From assembly GCA_017792365.1 (NCBI GenBank), contig CP051229.1, positions 1,054,001 to 1,118,000 on the forward strand: a DNA stretch of 64,000 bases, in the 5' to 3' direction. This DNA is from Hyphomonas sp. GTDB lineage: Bacteria; Pseudomonadota; Alphaproteobacteria; Caulobacterales; Hyphomonadaceae. This document shows positions 37,565 to 48,194 of this stretch, in pieces (within the stretch, counting starts at the first letter, position 1; the number at the start of each line of letters is the position of its first letter). A program made the position numbers and the translations under genes. The notes beneath the pieces are model-generated. The model was given only the letters and a program-made list of their open reading frames with translations, searched no databases and was not told the DNA's origin.

Positions 37565-38299
37565 ATGACGTACTGCGTGGGTTTGCGCCTCAACCGCGGC
37601 CTTGTTTTCATGTCGGATACCCGCACCAATGCGGGCATCGACAATGTCTCGACCTTCCGGAAGATGTTCACCTACGAGAAGCCGGGTGAACGTTCGCTGG
37701 TCATGCTGACGGCTGGCAACCTGGCCACCACGCAATCAGTGATCTCGCTCATCGAAGAGCGGACGAAGGTGCCGGAAGAGCGGTCGCCATCGATCCTAGA
37801 GGCGCCGACCATGTTTCAGGTCGCGCGGATCGTGGGACAGATCCTGCGCGATGCGATCAAACAGCACTCTGGCGAGGGCGAGACCGCCGATACGCCGTTT
37901 TCCTCGACCATGATCCTGGGCGGCCAGATTGCCGGTTCGCCGCCCCGGCTGTTCCTCATCTATCCGGAAGGAAACTTCATCGAAGCCGGCGATGAAACGC
38001 CATTTTTCCAGATTGGCGAAACCAAATACGGCAAGCCCATCCTGGTCCGCGCCTACGACCCGAACATGTCGTTCGAGGACGCGATCAAGCTCCTGATGGT
38101 GTCCTTCGACTCGACGATTAAAGCCAACCTGTCGGTAGGTCTGCCGTTGGACATCCAGACCTACGAGACCGACGCCTGCTCGCTTGGCAGGCACGTTCGC
38201 ATCGAGGCCGACAACGAATACTACAAGTCGGTGTCAGACGGTTGGGGCGCGGCCCTGCAGAACGCGCTCACCAACCTGCCGGACTTCTCCTTCGACTAG
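37565..38299 (+). CDS. Anbu, ancestral-type bacterial proteasome homologue
   Basis: The 244-residue Ntn-hydrolase starts MTYCVGLRLNRGLVFMSDTRTNAGIDNVSTFRKMF, with Thr2 as the predicted nucleophile after Met removal. FSSTMILGGQIAGSPPRLFLIYPEGN and the C-terminal domain match Anbu, the ring-forming proteasome relative. It closes the four-gene operon. Its stop overlaps the convergent DASS gene by 4 bp. Proteolytic activity of Anbu is weak or unproven in studied species. Confidence 0.93.
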   Translation: MTYCVGLRLNRGLVFMSDTRTNAGIDNVSTFRKMFTYEKPGERSLVMLTAGNLATTQSVISLIEERTKVPEERSPSILEAPTMFQVARIVGQILRDAIKQHSGEGETADTPFSSTMILGGQIAGSPPRLFLIYPEGNFIEAGDETPFFQIGETKYGKPILVRAYDPNMSFEDAIKLLMVSFDSTIKANLSVGLPLDIQTYETDACSLGRHVRIEADNEYYKSVSDGWGAALQNALTNLPDFSFD

Positions 38300-39812
38300 G
38301 CCAGATACGGCGCGATGACATAGACAAGCCCTGTCAGCACCGCGATCGAGATGAAGTTCATCCAGAGACCGACCTTCGCAAAGGTCGCGATCGAGAACTC
38401 GCCGGACGAGAACACAATCGCATTGGGTCCAGTCGCCATCGGCAGCATGAAGGCGCAGCTCGCCGCCATCCCGATAGCGGCCGCCATGAAGATCGGGTCC
38501 ATGCCGGTCGCAATGGCCACCGACATGAAGATCGGCATCATGGTCGATGCGGTCGATGTGTTGGACGTCACCTGGGTCGTGAACGTCACAAGGGTTGTGA
38601 CGATGGCGATAACGGCGATCGGATGGAACGAGGCGATGAATTCGAACTCTTCGCCAATCCACTCGCCAAGCTGCGTCTGCTGAATTGCCGAAGCGATCGC
38701 CAGACCGCCGCCGAACAACAGCAGCGCGCCCCACGGAATATCCTCGGCGTTCTTCCAGTCGATCAGCGCCTGTCCCTTGGGGTTGCCGCCCCCGGCAGGC
38801 ACGAGAAACACCAGCAGCACGCCGACAATGGCGATCTGGGCGTCGCTCAGCCCGGCGAACGGCGTGACGCCATTGAATTCCAGCGCACGGATTGGTTCGC
38901 CCAGCACCCACAAGCCGGCGACGACCCCGAAGACGCTCAGAGTGCGCGCCTCAGGCACAGTAATCTTGCCGATCTCCGCCAGGCGCCCGCGCACCGTGGA
39001 ACGCGCAGCTGCAGGATCGCCAGCGTCCAGTTTGAATGCGAACTTGAAAGGTAGAGCCACGCCAGCGGCGTCAGGATGACCACCACGGGCACGCCCAGCA
39101 GCATCCAGCTGGTAAAGGAGATCTCCCGGTCCGTGAAAATCCGCAACTGCTCCTGGACGATCAGGTTCGTTGGAGAGCCGACAAGCGTACCCAGACCGCC
39201 GATATTGGCGGCGAAGCAGACCCCCAGCAGCAGCGCAACCGTAAGGCTGGCCCCCTTCGTTCCCTTCCCGACAACCGCGCGCGCCACGGAAATGGTGATC
39301 GGCATCATCATCAGCGTCGTTGCAGTGTTCGAAATCCACATCGAAATGATCGCCGTGGCCACCATGAAGCCAAGGATCAGCATCGATGGCGACGCACCCA
39401 CAATGTTCACGACGTTCAGCGCAATTCGCTCATGCAATTCCCAGCGCTCGATCGCCTTGGCGAACATCATACCGCCCATGAGCAACACGATGGTCGACGA
39501 CATGTATTGTGCGCCAACACCGCTCACCGGCATGATTTCGAAGAACGGCAGGACAATCAGGGGCAGCAGCGCCGTGGCCGAGATTGCGATCGCTTCGGTA
39601 ACCCACCAGATCGCCATCAGGGATATCAGCGACAGCACAATCCACGCCTTCCGCGCGGCGTCAGCGTCGCCGGTAATCTCAATGAGGCGATCGGGTAACG
39701 GGATCAGCTGGATGCCAAGCGCCACGATCAGGCCGACGGCCAGACCAATATGACGGATCACAACCGCGTCATCTGGCACGCCTTCGTCGATTTCTGCATC
39801 CGGACTAGCCAA
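38296..39812 (-). CDS. DASS/SLC13-family anion:Na+ symporter (apparent frameshift)
   Basis: The ~505-residue multi-span transporter has family blocks SNTATTLMMMPI and the C-terminal SCAFMLPMATGPNAIVFSSG (paired SNT/TGPN-type hairpin motifs that bind Na+ and dicarboxylate or other anions). The N-terminal and C-terminal halves are in different frames, joined by restoring one base in the AAA run (plus strand) at about 39047, which gives WLYLFKFAFKLDAGD. The start is TTG 39812 with GGGAGA upstream. The substrate may be C4-dicarboxylate, sulfate or citrate. Confidence 0.87.
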
Positions 39813-40055
39813 ACTGATCTCCCTTTCACCGCGCGGTCTCGCGACACGGCGATGCGCATCTCGTCTTAATTAGCTTCGCAGAACGGAATTCAGCACGGCG
39901 CGCCGGCCCTGAGGACCGTATACACTCGCCACAAGCGTGAGTGCCTCGCCCATATTTCTCCCCGCTCAGTTCCGGTTCTTTGGCCGGATTCGATCTGCTC
40001 TAGGTCCACCCGGTTTCCAGGCGAACGTCAAGCCCACCCCGACCAGCAACCAGGG

Positions 40056-40832
40056 TTAATCGCCTCGAAAACCAAGCGCGATGAACCTGGACTGCGCTGC
40101 ATCCGAGCGCAGGAACTCAACAAATGCCTCACCGTCTCCGCCAACGATTGCAGCAGCGGGGTAGACGATCGCCGTATGACTTCCAGATGGGAACTCTGCC
40201 AGGATGCTCACGCGCCCACCCGCCGCCAGCGCATCCGTCTTGTAGACAACGCCAGCCGCAGCTTCGCCAATCTCGACCAGACGCAAAGCCGCACGAACAT
40301 CCGGCGCATACACGACGTACGCCTCGATTGACGGCCACATACTCGTCGTCTCCAGGGCCTCCTTGGCATAGCGGCCGGCTGGTACAGAGAGCTCCGCCAG
40401 TACGAGCCGATCACCCTCCTCAAGCTGCAGGAGGTTCTCGGTAACCTCCCTCTCAGGATCGACTGGTTCGCTCTCTCGCGCCGCCACAACGACGAGCGAA
40501 TTACCGGCAATCACATGGCGCGTCTCGCTGACAACGAACCCAGCCGCCTCAACTTCGTCCATCCAGGCCTCATCGGCAGAGACAAAGACGTCCACATCGG
40601 CGCCCTGCCTGATCTGCATCGCCAGTTGCGATGTGGCCGCGAAGTTGAACACTGGCGCGACATTGCCTTGCTTTTCCCAGAGCTCGGCAATCTCGCCCAT
40701 CGCATCTATCAGGCTGGCCGCCGCGAACACACGCACTGGCTGCACATCAGCGTCCGGCGGTGCGCGCTCGCACCCGATCAACCAGCACGCCAAAACCAAG
40801 GCAAACAGCGAACGAGGCGTCCTAAACAGCAT
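40056..40832 (-). CDS. modA: molybdate ABC transporter substrate-binding lipoprotein
   Basis: The 258-residue lipoprotein (lipobox LIGC) of the periplasmic-binding superfamily has the ModA start VRVFAAASLIDAMGEIAELW and NFAATSQLAMQIRQGADVDVFVSADEAWMD, followed by RHVIAGNSLVVV and AALRLVEIGEAAAGVVYKTDAL. It captures molybdate or tungstate and delivers it to ModBC. It overlaps modC by 11 bp and is last in the operon. Confidence 0.93.
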   Translation of the reverse strand: MLFRTPRSLFALVLACWLIGCERAPPDADVQPVRVFAAASLIDAMGEIAELWEKQGNVAPVFNFAATSQLAMQIRQGADVDVFVSADEAWMDEVEAAGFVVSETRHVIAGNSLVVVAARESEPVDPEREVTENLLQLEEGDRLVLAELSVPAGRYAKEALETTSMWPSIEAYVVYAPDVRAALRLVEIGEAAAGVVYKTDALAAGGRVSILAEFPSGSHTAIVYPAAAIVGGDGEAFVEFLRSDAAQSRFIALGFRGD

Positions 40833-41850
40833 GCGTTTTCACCACCGCCCAGATTGGTTGATCCACCTCCAGCTCCAGGTCGCGGACCGCAGCGGCAGTC
40901 ACCCGCGCGAGCACAGTCCCCACATCGCAGGCCAACCTCAGAACGACGGCGCCATCGGGCTCAACCTCCATGCCAGCAAGCTTGCCGGGCCAAACATTCC
41001 TGGCAGAAAGACCTCGTGGCTCCTCTGCCGCCACCAGTACGTTGTCCGCCCGCAGCCACACGCCCTTGCCTGCATGCGGCGAGTCCTCGTCAGCAAGGGC
41101 CCCGGAGGTCAGACGAACGCCATGGTCGCGCCGATCCAGGAGGTCCCCGAACACGCCGCCGGCCATCACCTCGTGCGCACTTCCTGCCGCGACGATCTCG
41201 CCGTCTCTCAATGCAACCACATGATCGGCGAGCTCCACCGCATCGTCGATCAGGTGGGTCACAACGAGCATTGGAATCGCCTGCCGCTTGGCGATCTCCC
41301 CCAGCATCGAAACAAACGAGCGGCGCAGCCGTCCGTCAAGCGCCGCGAACGGCTCATCTAGTAACAGCAGTCTCGGCGCGCTCACTAGCGCCCGCGCCAG
41401 TGCCACACGACCGCGTTCGCCGCCCGACAAGCGCCCCACGGGCCTCTCGAGCAGGTGAGAAATCTCCACCTCCTCAGCGATCGCGCTCACGTCAGGACGC
41501 GTCCGCTCTGCCGGGCAACGTCTCACTGCGTACTCAAGGTTGCCCGAGACCGTCAGGTGCGGAAACAGCCTCGAGTCCTGGAACACCATACCAATGTCCC
41601 GCGCGTGAGGTGGGCGCCGAACACCGGTCGCGACATCTTCCAGCACCTCGTCGCCATACCGAATGACACCGGACGCCGGCCTCTCCAGCCCCGCAACCAC
41701 CCTTAGCAGACTGGACTTCCCCGCTCCGGACGGACCAAAGACGACAGTGACGCCCGGCGCAGGCGCCCGGAACGAGCCCCGCAACTCGAACTTTCCCTGC
41801 AGCAGTCGAAGGTCTTCGACGCAGAGCCCTTCAGGACCAAACTCGCTCAA
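40822..41850 (-). CDS. modC: molybdate ABC transporter ATPase with TOBE domain
   Basis: The 342-residue ATPase has Walker A GPSGAGKSS (39-47), the Q-loop GMVFQDSRLFPHLTV, signature LSGGERGRVALARAL, Walker B LLLLDEPFAAL and the switch His in VVTHLIDDA. The C-terminal ~120 residues form a TOBE (Mo-binding) domain (SARNVWPGKLAGMEVEPDG). It overlaps modB by 4 bp (ATGA) and modA by 11 bp, so the three genes are coupled. Confidence 0.94.
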   Translation of the reverse strand: MSEFGPEGLCVEDLRLLQGKFELRGSFRAPAPGVTVVFGPSGAGKSSLLRVVAGLERPASGVIRYGDEVLEDVATGVRRPPHARDIGMVFQDSRLFPHLTVSGNLEYAVRRCPAERTRPDVSAIAEEVEISHLLERPVGRLSGGERGRVALARALVSAPRLLLLDEPFAALDGRLRRSFVSMLGEIAKRQAIPMLVVTHLIDDAVELADHVVALRDGEIVAAGSAHEVMAGGVFGDLLDRRDHGVRLTSGALADEDSPHAGKGVWLRADNVLVAAEEPRGLSARNVWPGKLAGMEVEPDGAVVLRLACDVGTVLARVTAAAVRDLELEVDQPIWAVVKTHAV

Positions 41851-42533
41851 CCCGCATGCCTCCGGCGCGCCCAGCGCTGGAGCAACTCAGCCGCCGCCAG
41901 TCCGATAATGGCGACTGTGAAGGAAATCGCACCCAGTCTGTAGGCCAGCGCCTCGCCGTCCGGTTGCTGCATCGCGGACCAGATGGCCAGCGGGAGCGTT
42001 TGCGTTTCCCCCGGCACGTTCGAAGCAAAAGCGATAACGGCTCCGAACTCGCCCAGCCCCGCCGCGAACGCAGTCACCGCGCCCGCAAGTATGGCGGGCC
42101 CCGCCAGTGGCAGGGCAACGCTCAGGAACCGATCCCAAGGCCCGGCGCGCAGGACTGCAGCCGCTTCCAGCAAGCCCGGATCCGCCATCTCGAACGCCAG
42201 TCTGATCGAGCGCACCAGGAGAGGGAACGTCATCACGGCCGTCGCAAGCGCGGCCCCCTCGGCCGTAAACGCGAGGGTTATGCCGAACGTTTCGTCGAGC
42301 CAGGCGCCGATGGCTCCTCGCCTCCCGAAGATCATCAGCAGCAGAAAGCCGACAAGCACCGGCGGAAGAACGATGGGAAGATGGACGATGGCGTCGAGCA
42401 GGCTCTTTCCGGGGAGGTTGCTACGCCCCAGCACCCATGCAGCCGCAATCGCGAGAGGCAACGAAAACAGGATCGCCCGGCCCGCTATGCTCAGGCTGGT
42501 GCCTAATATCGTCCACTCTTCTGCGCTCAACAT
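41847..42533 (-). CDS. modB: molybdate ABC transporter permease
   Basis: The 228-residue inner-membrane permease has about five to six spans. The ABC EAA-type loop is present as EAAAVLRAGPWDRFLSVALPLAGPAI, and LGEFGAVIAFASNVPGETQTLPLAIW is typical of ModB/CysT relatives. It is the first gene of modBCA, with a palindrome about 33-49 bp upstream of its start. Confidence 0.93.
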   Translation of the reverse strand: MLSAEEWTILGTSLSIAGRAILFSLPLAIAAAWVLGRSNLPGKSLLDAIVHLPIVLPPVLVGFLLLMIFGRRGAIGAWLDETFGITLAFTAEGAALATAVMTFPLLVRSIRLAFEMADPGLLEAAAVLRAGPWDRFLSVALPLAGPAILAGAVTAFAAGLGEFGAVIAFASNVPGETQTLPLAIWSAMQQPDGEALAYRLGAISFTVAIIGLAAAELLQRWARRRHAG

Positions 42534-42565
42534 CCGTCGATCCCGATCCAGCGTCAGCCGGTCAC

Positions 42566-42582
42566 CTATAGACGACTTATAG
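42566..42582. promoter_or_regulatory. candidate molybdate-responsive operator (Mo-box-like)
   Basis: CTATA - 7 bases - TATAG forms a 5+5 palindrome about 33-49 bp upstream of modB. ModE/MopA-type Mo-boxes are TATA-rich palindromes at this position, so it may be the Mo repression site. The match is short. Confidence 0.4.
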
Positions 42583-42683
42583 TGGGTTCTGCGCCTTCTG
42601 CACCCGTCGGATGTTGCGCGAGAATTCGCCCTGCGAGCTGTTAGAAGCTTGCATTTGTAGGCGCAGAGCCGAGATTGATCAGG

Positions 42684-43385
42684 ATGAGCGCCATACGATC
42701 AACCCGGGTGATTGCCGACGTGCATGGTTGCGTCGACATGTTCCAGGAAGCCATTGCAGGCGCAGACAACCTGATCCTGCTCGGCGATCTGGTCGACAGG
42801 GGCCCCGACAGCCCAGGCTGCCTGCGGCTCGCGCTGGACCTGATTGAGGCCGGTCGCGCGCAGATGGTTCGCTCGAACCATGACGACAAGCTGTTCCGCG
42901 CGCTCAAGGGCGCCAAGGTCGTGATTGGCGCGAAACTCGAGAAAACTCTCGCCGACCTTCGTGCGGCGAGCGACGCAGACGAGCTCACCGAGCGGTTCAT
43001 GAGCACGTTCCCCACCCTCCCTTTCGTCATCCCGATAGACGATTACGTCATGGCTCACGGAGCGATCTCCGCAAGCTACTTTCGGTCAGTCGATCCGGAA
43101 TCCGACGCGCCCCGAATTGCCGAGCACATGGCGCTCTACGGCGAAGTCGACGGAACCGTCGACGACCGTGGGAAGCCAATCCGCCACTACAATTGGGTGG
43201 ATGCATTGCCTGCCGGCAAAACTGCAATTGTCGGCCACGACCGCCGCGACGGCGACCGGGTGTTCGTGCAGACCGGCGCCAGGGGCGGACGCGCGTTCTT
43301 CATGGACACCGGATGCGGCAAGGGCGGCCCGCTCAGCTACATAGACCTCCCGAGCGAACGCATCGGGCAGGTCCCGGCAAACTGA
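42684..43385 (+). CDS. PPP-family metallophosphoesterase
   Basis: The 233-residue dinuclear-metal phosphatase has the PPP motifs DVHGC (GDxHG equivalent), LLGDLVDRGPDS (GDxVDRG) and VRSNHDD in place of the usual GNHD/E. AHGAISASYF and VGHDRRDGD (late His blocks) follow. It could be a Ser/Thr phosphatase or a diadenosine tetraphosphatase. The RSNHD change from GNH is mildly unusual. ATG 42684 was chosen over the in-frame TTG at 42675. Confidence 0.8.
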   Translation: MSAIRSTRVIADVHGCVDMFQEAIAGADNLILLGDLVDRGPDSPGCLRLALDLIEAGRAQMVRSNHDDKLFRALKGAKVVIGAKLEKTLADLRAASDADELTERFMSTFPTLPFVIPIDDYVMAHGAISASYFRSVDPESDAPRIAEHMALYGEVDGTVDDRGKPIRHYNWVDALPAGKTAIVGHDRRDGDRVFVQTGARGGRAFFMDTGCGKGGPLSYIDLPSERIGQVPAN

Positions 43386-43431
43386 CGCCCCCAACTTGCG
43401 CGCCCTTCGATCACACGGCAATTCACGCCGC

Positions 43432-45869
43432 ATGCGCGACGCTGAACCTCTGCCGATAGACGACGTCCTTGAAGACATCGCATCAACCCTCAAGGCAGGG
43501 AACCGATTGGTGGTGTCAGCCCCTCCGGGCGCCGGCAAGACCACCCGCGTTCCCCTGCGATTGTTCAATGAGGACTGGTGCTCCGGAAACCGCCTCATCC
43601 TGATCCAGCCCCGCCGGATCGCGGCGCGCGCGGCAGCTGAACACATGGCGGCGACGCTAGGCGAGAAGGTCGGGGAAACTATCGGTCTCCGCACGCGGCT
43701 CGATGTCCGGATCTCGAACGCGACCCGCATCGAGGTTGTCACCGACGGCGTCTTCACCCGCCAGATCCTCTCAGACCCGGGACTTGAAGGAACAGCCTGC
43801 GTAGTCTTCGACGAGTTCCACGAAAGATCCCTCGATGCGGACGAAGGCATGGCGCTGGCGCTCGATGCGCAGACAATCCTGCGCTCTGACCTTCGGCTCG
43901 TCATCATGTCGGCGACACTGCCGGAGCAGATTGGAACCACCTTCTTCCCTTCACCTATCATCTGCAGCGACGGCCGCATGCATCCGGTCGAGACACGCTA
44001 TCTCGGCTGGTCACGGAACGAGCCGATTGAGCGTCAGGCCGCCTCAGCGATCCGGAAGGCGCTGATAGAAGAAACCGGCTCGATTCTGGCGTTTCTACCC
44101 GGCGCCGCCGAGATCCGTCGAACAATCGAACACCTCGGGGCCCTTCCCGACGACACCGTTGCTGCTCCCTTGTTCGGCGGTCTGACACCCACAGAACAGG
44201 CCGCAGCGATCGCACCTGCACCGCCCGGCACACGGAAAATCGTGATCGCGACGGACATCGCGGAAAGTGCGCTGACGATCGAAGGCGTCCGCGTAGTTGT
44301 CGATGCCGGCTACGCCCGGCGTCCGCGCTTTGATCCGGTGGTAGGCGCAACGCGGTTGGAAACGGTGCGGCTGTCGCGTGCCAACGCGGATCAGCGCCGC
44401 GGGCGTGCGGGGCGGACAGAGCCAGGCGTCTGCTACCGTCTCTGGCGCGAATCAGAGACCGGAGGGTTCGCTGCCGCGCCCGTTCCCGAGATCGAAAATG
44501 CCGACCTGTCCAGTCTGCTGCTGGATACCATTAAATGGGGAGCGCAATCACCGGCCGACCTGCAGTGGCTCACCCCGCCAAAACCATCCGCCCTTTCGAC
44601 TGCCCGAACGAGCCTCGAAAAAGTCGGAGCCATTGGTCCGGACGGAAGCATCACCACGCTAGGCTCCCGCCTATCTAGTTTGCCGCTCTCACCCCATCTG
44701 GCCGCAATGGTTCTCGGAGCGCCAGCCGGTGAGCAGGCATACATCGCTGCACTCACCGCAGCGCTTCTGAGTGAACGAGACCTTGGCGGCCGCTCAACCG
44801 ACTTGCGACAACGACTGGAAGCGCTGAAGAACGCTCGCACACCACGTGAGCGACAGATGTGTCGTCTTGCCGAGCGGTGGGCCAAACAGGCCACGGGGAA
44901 ATCTGGACAATCAGACGACTTGGCGCTGGCGCTGGCGCGGACGATGCCGGGCCGCCTCGCTCGTGCACGTGCTGGCGCGGCGGGACGGTACCTCATGGCC
45001 AACGGTCGCGGCGCCTTCCTAGATCCCTCAGACCCGCTTTGCCGGTACGAATGGCTCGTTGTGGCTGACATTACTGGAGGCGGCGCAGATCTCCGGATTA
45101 CGTTGGCCACGCCCGTGAGTTTCGAGCAGGTGTCCGAACTCGGGCTGATCGAACAATCGGAGACAGCGGAGCTTGACTTGGCGACCGGCAAGGTCCGCGC
45201 TCGTCGCCGAACGAGTATCGGAGCCATCGAAATCGAGAATGCACCGATGCCCTCGCCTCCGCCGAGATTGTTCGCCGAGCCATCGTCGAGGCGGTAGCGG
45301 CTCACGGACTATCAGTTCTGACCAACGCCGAGGCGCTGCTCGAACTCGCCAATCGAGTGCAATGCCTCAGCGAAGTTTTGGCTGACCCATGGCCAGCCGA
45401 GTTCCACACCACGCTGAGAACCGAGGCGGAGGCATGGCTCCCGGAGCCCGATCCCGGACATGTACAAGCTGACTATTCTGCAGCGAAACTCGTCACAGCC
45501 GCATCGACTTTGCTGCCTTGGTCGCTGCACGGCGAACTAGCATCGCAGGCGCCGACGGATTGGACGACGCCAGCAGGATCCCGCGTCGCGATCGATTATG
45601 CGACTCCCGCCGCACCGAAGCTCGCCTGTGCGGTCCAGCACGTGTTCGGCCTGAAAACACACCCTGCCATCGCCGGTGGCCGACTGCCGCTGACCTTCGA
45701 ACTCCTGTCGCCAGCAGGCAGGCCGATTGCCGTCACACGCGACATCGGCGCTTTCTGGCGCGGCGGTTACGTCGATGCGCGTAAGGACATGAAAGCCCGC
45801 TACCCGAAGCATTTCTGGCCAGAAGACCCCGCCAATGAGGCGGCTAAACTCCGCACAACAGGCCGCTAG
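43432..45869 (+). CDS. hrpB: ATP-dependent helicase HrpB (apparent frameshift)
   Basis: The 812-residue (corrected) DEAH-box helicase has motif I APPGAGKTT, Ia QPRRIAARAAAEHMA, II DEFHERS, III MSATLP, V ATDIAESALTI and VI QRRGRAGRTEPG. The HrpB C-terminal domain ends KARYPKHFWPEDPANEAAK. After APMPSPPP the frame is lost; restoring one base at about 45261 continues as EIVRRAIVEAVAAHGLSVL. RNA helicase activity is known for some members; the physiological role is uncertain. Confidence 0.92.
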
Positions 45870-45972
45870 CGCCATCCGGCATCGAGATGCTGGGCCGTCA
45901 GTTAACCAAATACTCAGGTTGTTGGTTCGAGATTGCAAGAAATGACGATCGGGCCTTGCGAGAATCGCGTCG

Positions 45973-46200
45973 ATGACCGCCTACGAAGAATTAGCCAGAC
46001 GATACTGCGCCCTCCTGGGTGAAAAGCCTGATGAAAAGATCGATGGCGTCGAAGTCTGGCGATTGGCGCTTGTCGACCTTGAAGCAGCCATGAACGCACT
46101 CGACACATACGGTCTGGATGTTCGTCGCGCCTTTCACCAGCTTGCAGACCAGTCTGAGCAACACGCTGACAAGCAAGAGGCGTCCCGCAAGGTCGCCTGA
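45973..46200 (+). CDS. small hypothetical protein (75 aa)
   Basis: The protein begins MTAYEELARRYCALLGEKPDEK and is helical and charged, with no membrane segment and no known motif. It is convergent with the RCK-RyR gene and downstream of hrpB. Codon composition and an amphipathic helix (VWRLALVDLEAAMNALDTYGLD) suggest a real gene. Confidence 0.5.
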   Translation: MTAYEELARRYCALLGEKPDEKIDGVEVWRLALVDLEAAMNALDTYGLDVRRAFHQLADQSEQHADKQEASRKVA

Positions 46201-46217
46201 CGAACCAACGGACTGCG

Positions 46218-48040
46218 TTACCCACCCGCAGCCTCCTGCAACAGGCGTCGGGTCATTTCCACAACCGCAGCGTCCTTGCGTTTTTCCGCATCCGGTAGTT
46301 CGTCATACGGTCGGAGCATATTGTGGACCTTGCGGAAATCATTGCGCGGCGTCCCGCTCGTCCATCCGCTCAACAACCGCTCAAGCGTCCAGCGCGTGTG
46401 CTCAAGCCGGGACATTCGGTCAAGCAACTTGTCATTGACGGCATCGAGGCAGTCCGCCGCAGGAGGCAGCTCGTGTGACATGCGACCAGCCTCAGGCGCT
46501 TCCAGCCAACTATTGAGGTCAAAGCCAGCCGCATAAGCCTTGGCGCGAATATGGGCGGCTGCATGTCGGTTCGAGGAACGATACTCGCCGGCCAGTCCGC
46601 TCCAGGGCCGCGCCGCTGGCGATTGGTTCGCTCCATTTCCGGAGCCGGCTTTGATGCCAGCCAGGTAGGTCTCGTGAATCTTGCGCGCTTCGGCGTCTAG
46701 CTTCGGAGCAAACAGACCCGCACCGTCCAGAGCGTCACGCCAGCTTCCGAACGGGACAAGCGCCAATTCGCAAATGCGGTTCTCCAACGCCGCCCGCGCA
46801 ATCAGGGCCGCACGTTCGTGATCACTATCGATCCTCGGACCAACCAGGCCGCACCCGTGACGGATATTGGAAAGAGCGGCGCCGCTGTCGGAAAACCAGA
46901 AGATGGGCGCCCGGAACAGGTTGTGCTGGATCGCCAGCCGGCGCAGCGCCTCGGCCGCGCCAACACGGGCGCCGCCGCGCTCCGGCGCCAGATACACAGC
47001 ACAGAATTCACTCTCGGCCTGTCGTTTACGGATGTCCTCCAACAAGCGCTCATCTGTCCTCCGGAGGTCGCCTTCGAAAACGGCGATATCCAGAGCATCC
47101 GCAAGGCCCGGACACTCACTGGCGAAGTATGCCCGGCAAGCCGCTTCATCTTCCACGACCAAAGTGATCCGCATCTCGTCCGGATCGATCACTGGGCATG
47201 TGATAACGAATTCACGAACGAGTGCGCGCGCGACAGCGCCAAAGCCAAGTATGAGTATGTGTTGGCTTCTGGCCTGCATCGCTCCGGCTAGCAGGTATGG
47301 CGGATGGGCCAGCAGCACTCGGCGAGCGACGCCGGCCGAGTAGGAGATCGACCTCAGCGCCGCCTCCGACACGCTGTGATCGAGCCCTCTCATGACGGCG
47401 ATCACTTCCTGCCTGGCTGGTGTCGCGCCAGCGCGACTGCTGTCTGCCATGTACGCTCGTCATCCTCCTCGATGACAAGCAGACCTCTCGCCTTGCCCGC
47501 GGCCGTCGCTGACGCCTGTTGCGCCAGCGTACCTTCTGCGGGGACGCGCGCGAACTTGCCGGGCGCAAACTCCAGTCCGCCCGCGATCTGTGTGACTTCG
47601 CCGAACCCCTGCACCGTGACGAACTCGCTCGTTGCTGCGCCATCTCCAAAAATCACGACGTGATCCCGCCTCAGAGAAAGCAACCGCTTGCCAACGCTGT
47701 CTCCCAGCGCCTTGAACAACAATCGACCGGCAATCAGCAGGGAACACAACCCTCCGGTAATCCGGCCCACCTGCAGCCAGATCTCGGCGTCTCCCGATAT
47801 GCCGTCGTCGTAGTAGATGTCGGACAGCAGCAGGGCTTGTATTCCGCGTGCTGGCAGATCCAGCCAGTCGAGCAACTCTTCCAGGTTGCGCGGTGCAGCC
47901 AGCCGGCCATCATGCAGCCACCATCCGACTGAGGCGGTGAAGACCGCAAAAGCGCCAAGCGCGATCGCAAGCGCCCAGATTAACGGCGTACCCCTGCTTC
48001 GCCGTGGGCGATTGTCACCGTCCAAATCCGCCCGCCCCAT
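46218..48040 (-). CDS. membrane TrkA-N/RyR-domain protein (apparent frameshift)
   Basis: The protein has ~607 residues after adding one base at about 47407-47410. There are two N-terminal membrane helices (PLIWALAIALGAFAVFTASV; EIWLQVGRITGGLCSLLIAG), as in small K+ channel-like proteins. Two Rossmann nucleotide-binding blocks follow (HVVIFGDGAATSEFV and HILILGFGAVARALVREFV, TrkA-N/RCK type). A C-terminal RyR domain (LEHTRWTLERLLSGWTSG... MLRPYDELPDAEKRKDA) completes it. The start is ATG 48040 with GGGAGA upstream. RyR domains in prokaryotes have been proposed to sense nucleotide-derived ligands; ion-channel function is inferred. It is divergent from a second RyR gene. Confidence 0.75.
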
Positions 48041-48194
48041 TGATCGTCTCCCTGAACAGCCGCCAAACTGCGCCAGGTTGACCGGGAAAAACAACCACTT
48101 CGATTTCCAAACTCGTCACCACCCCTGTAAGCTGGAAGGGGACCGTCTTTCACCCACCCCGACAGCATCCAGTCCCAGGCACAAAGAGGCAGTT

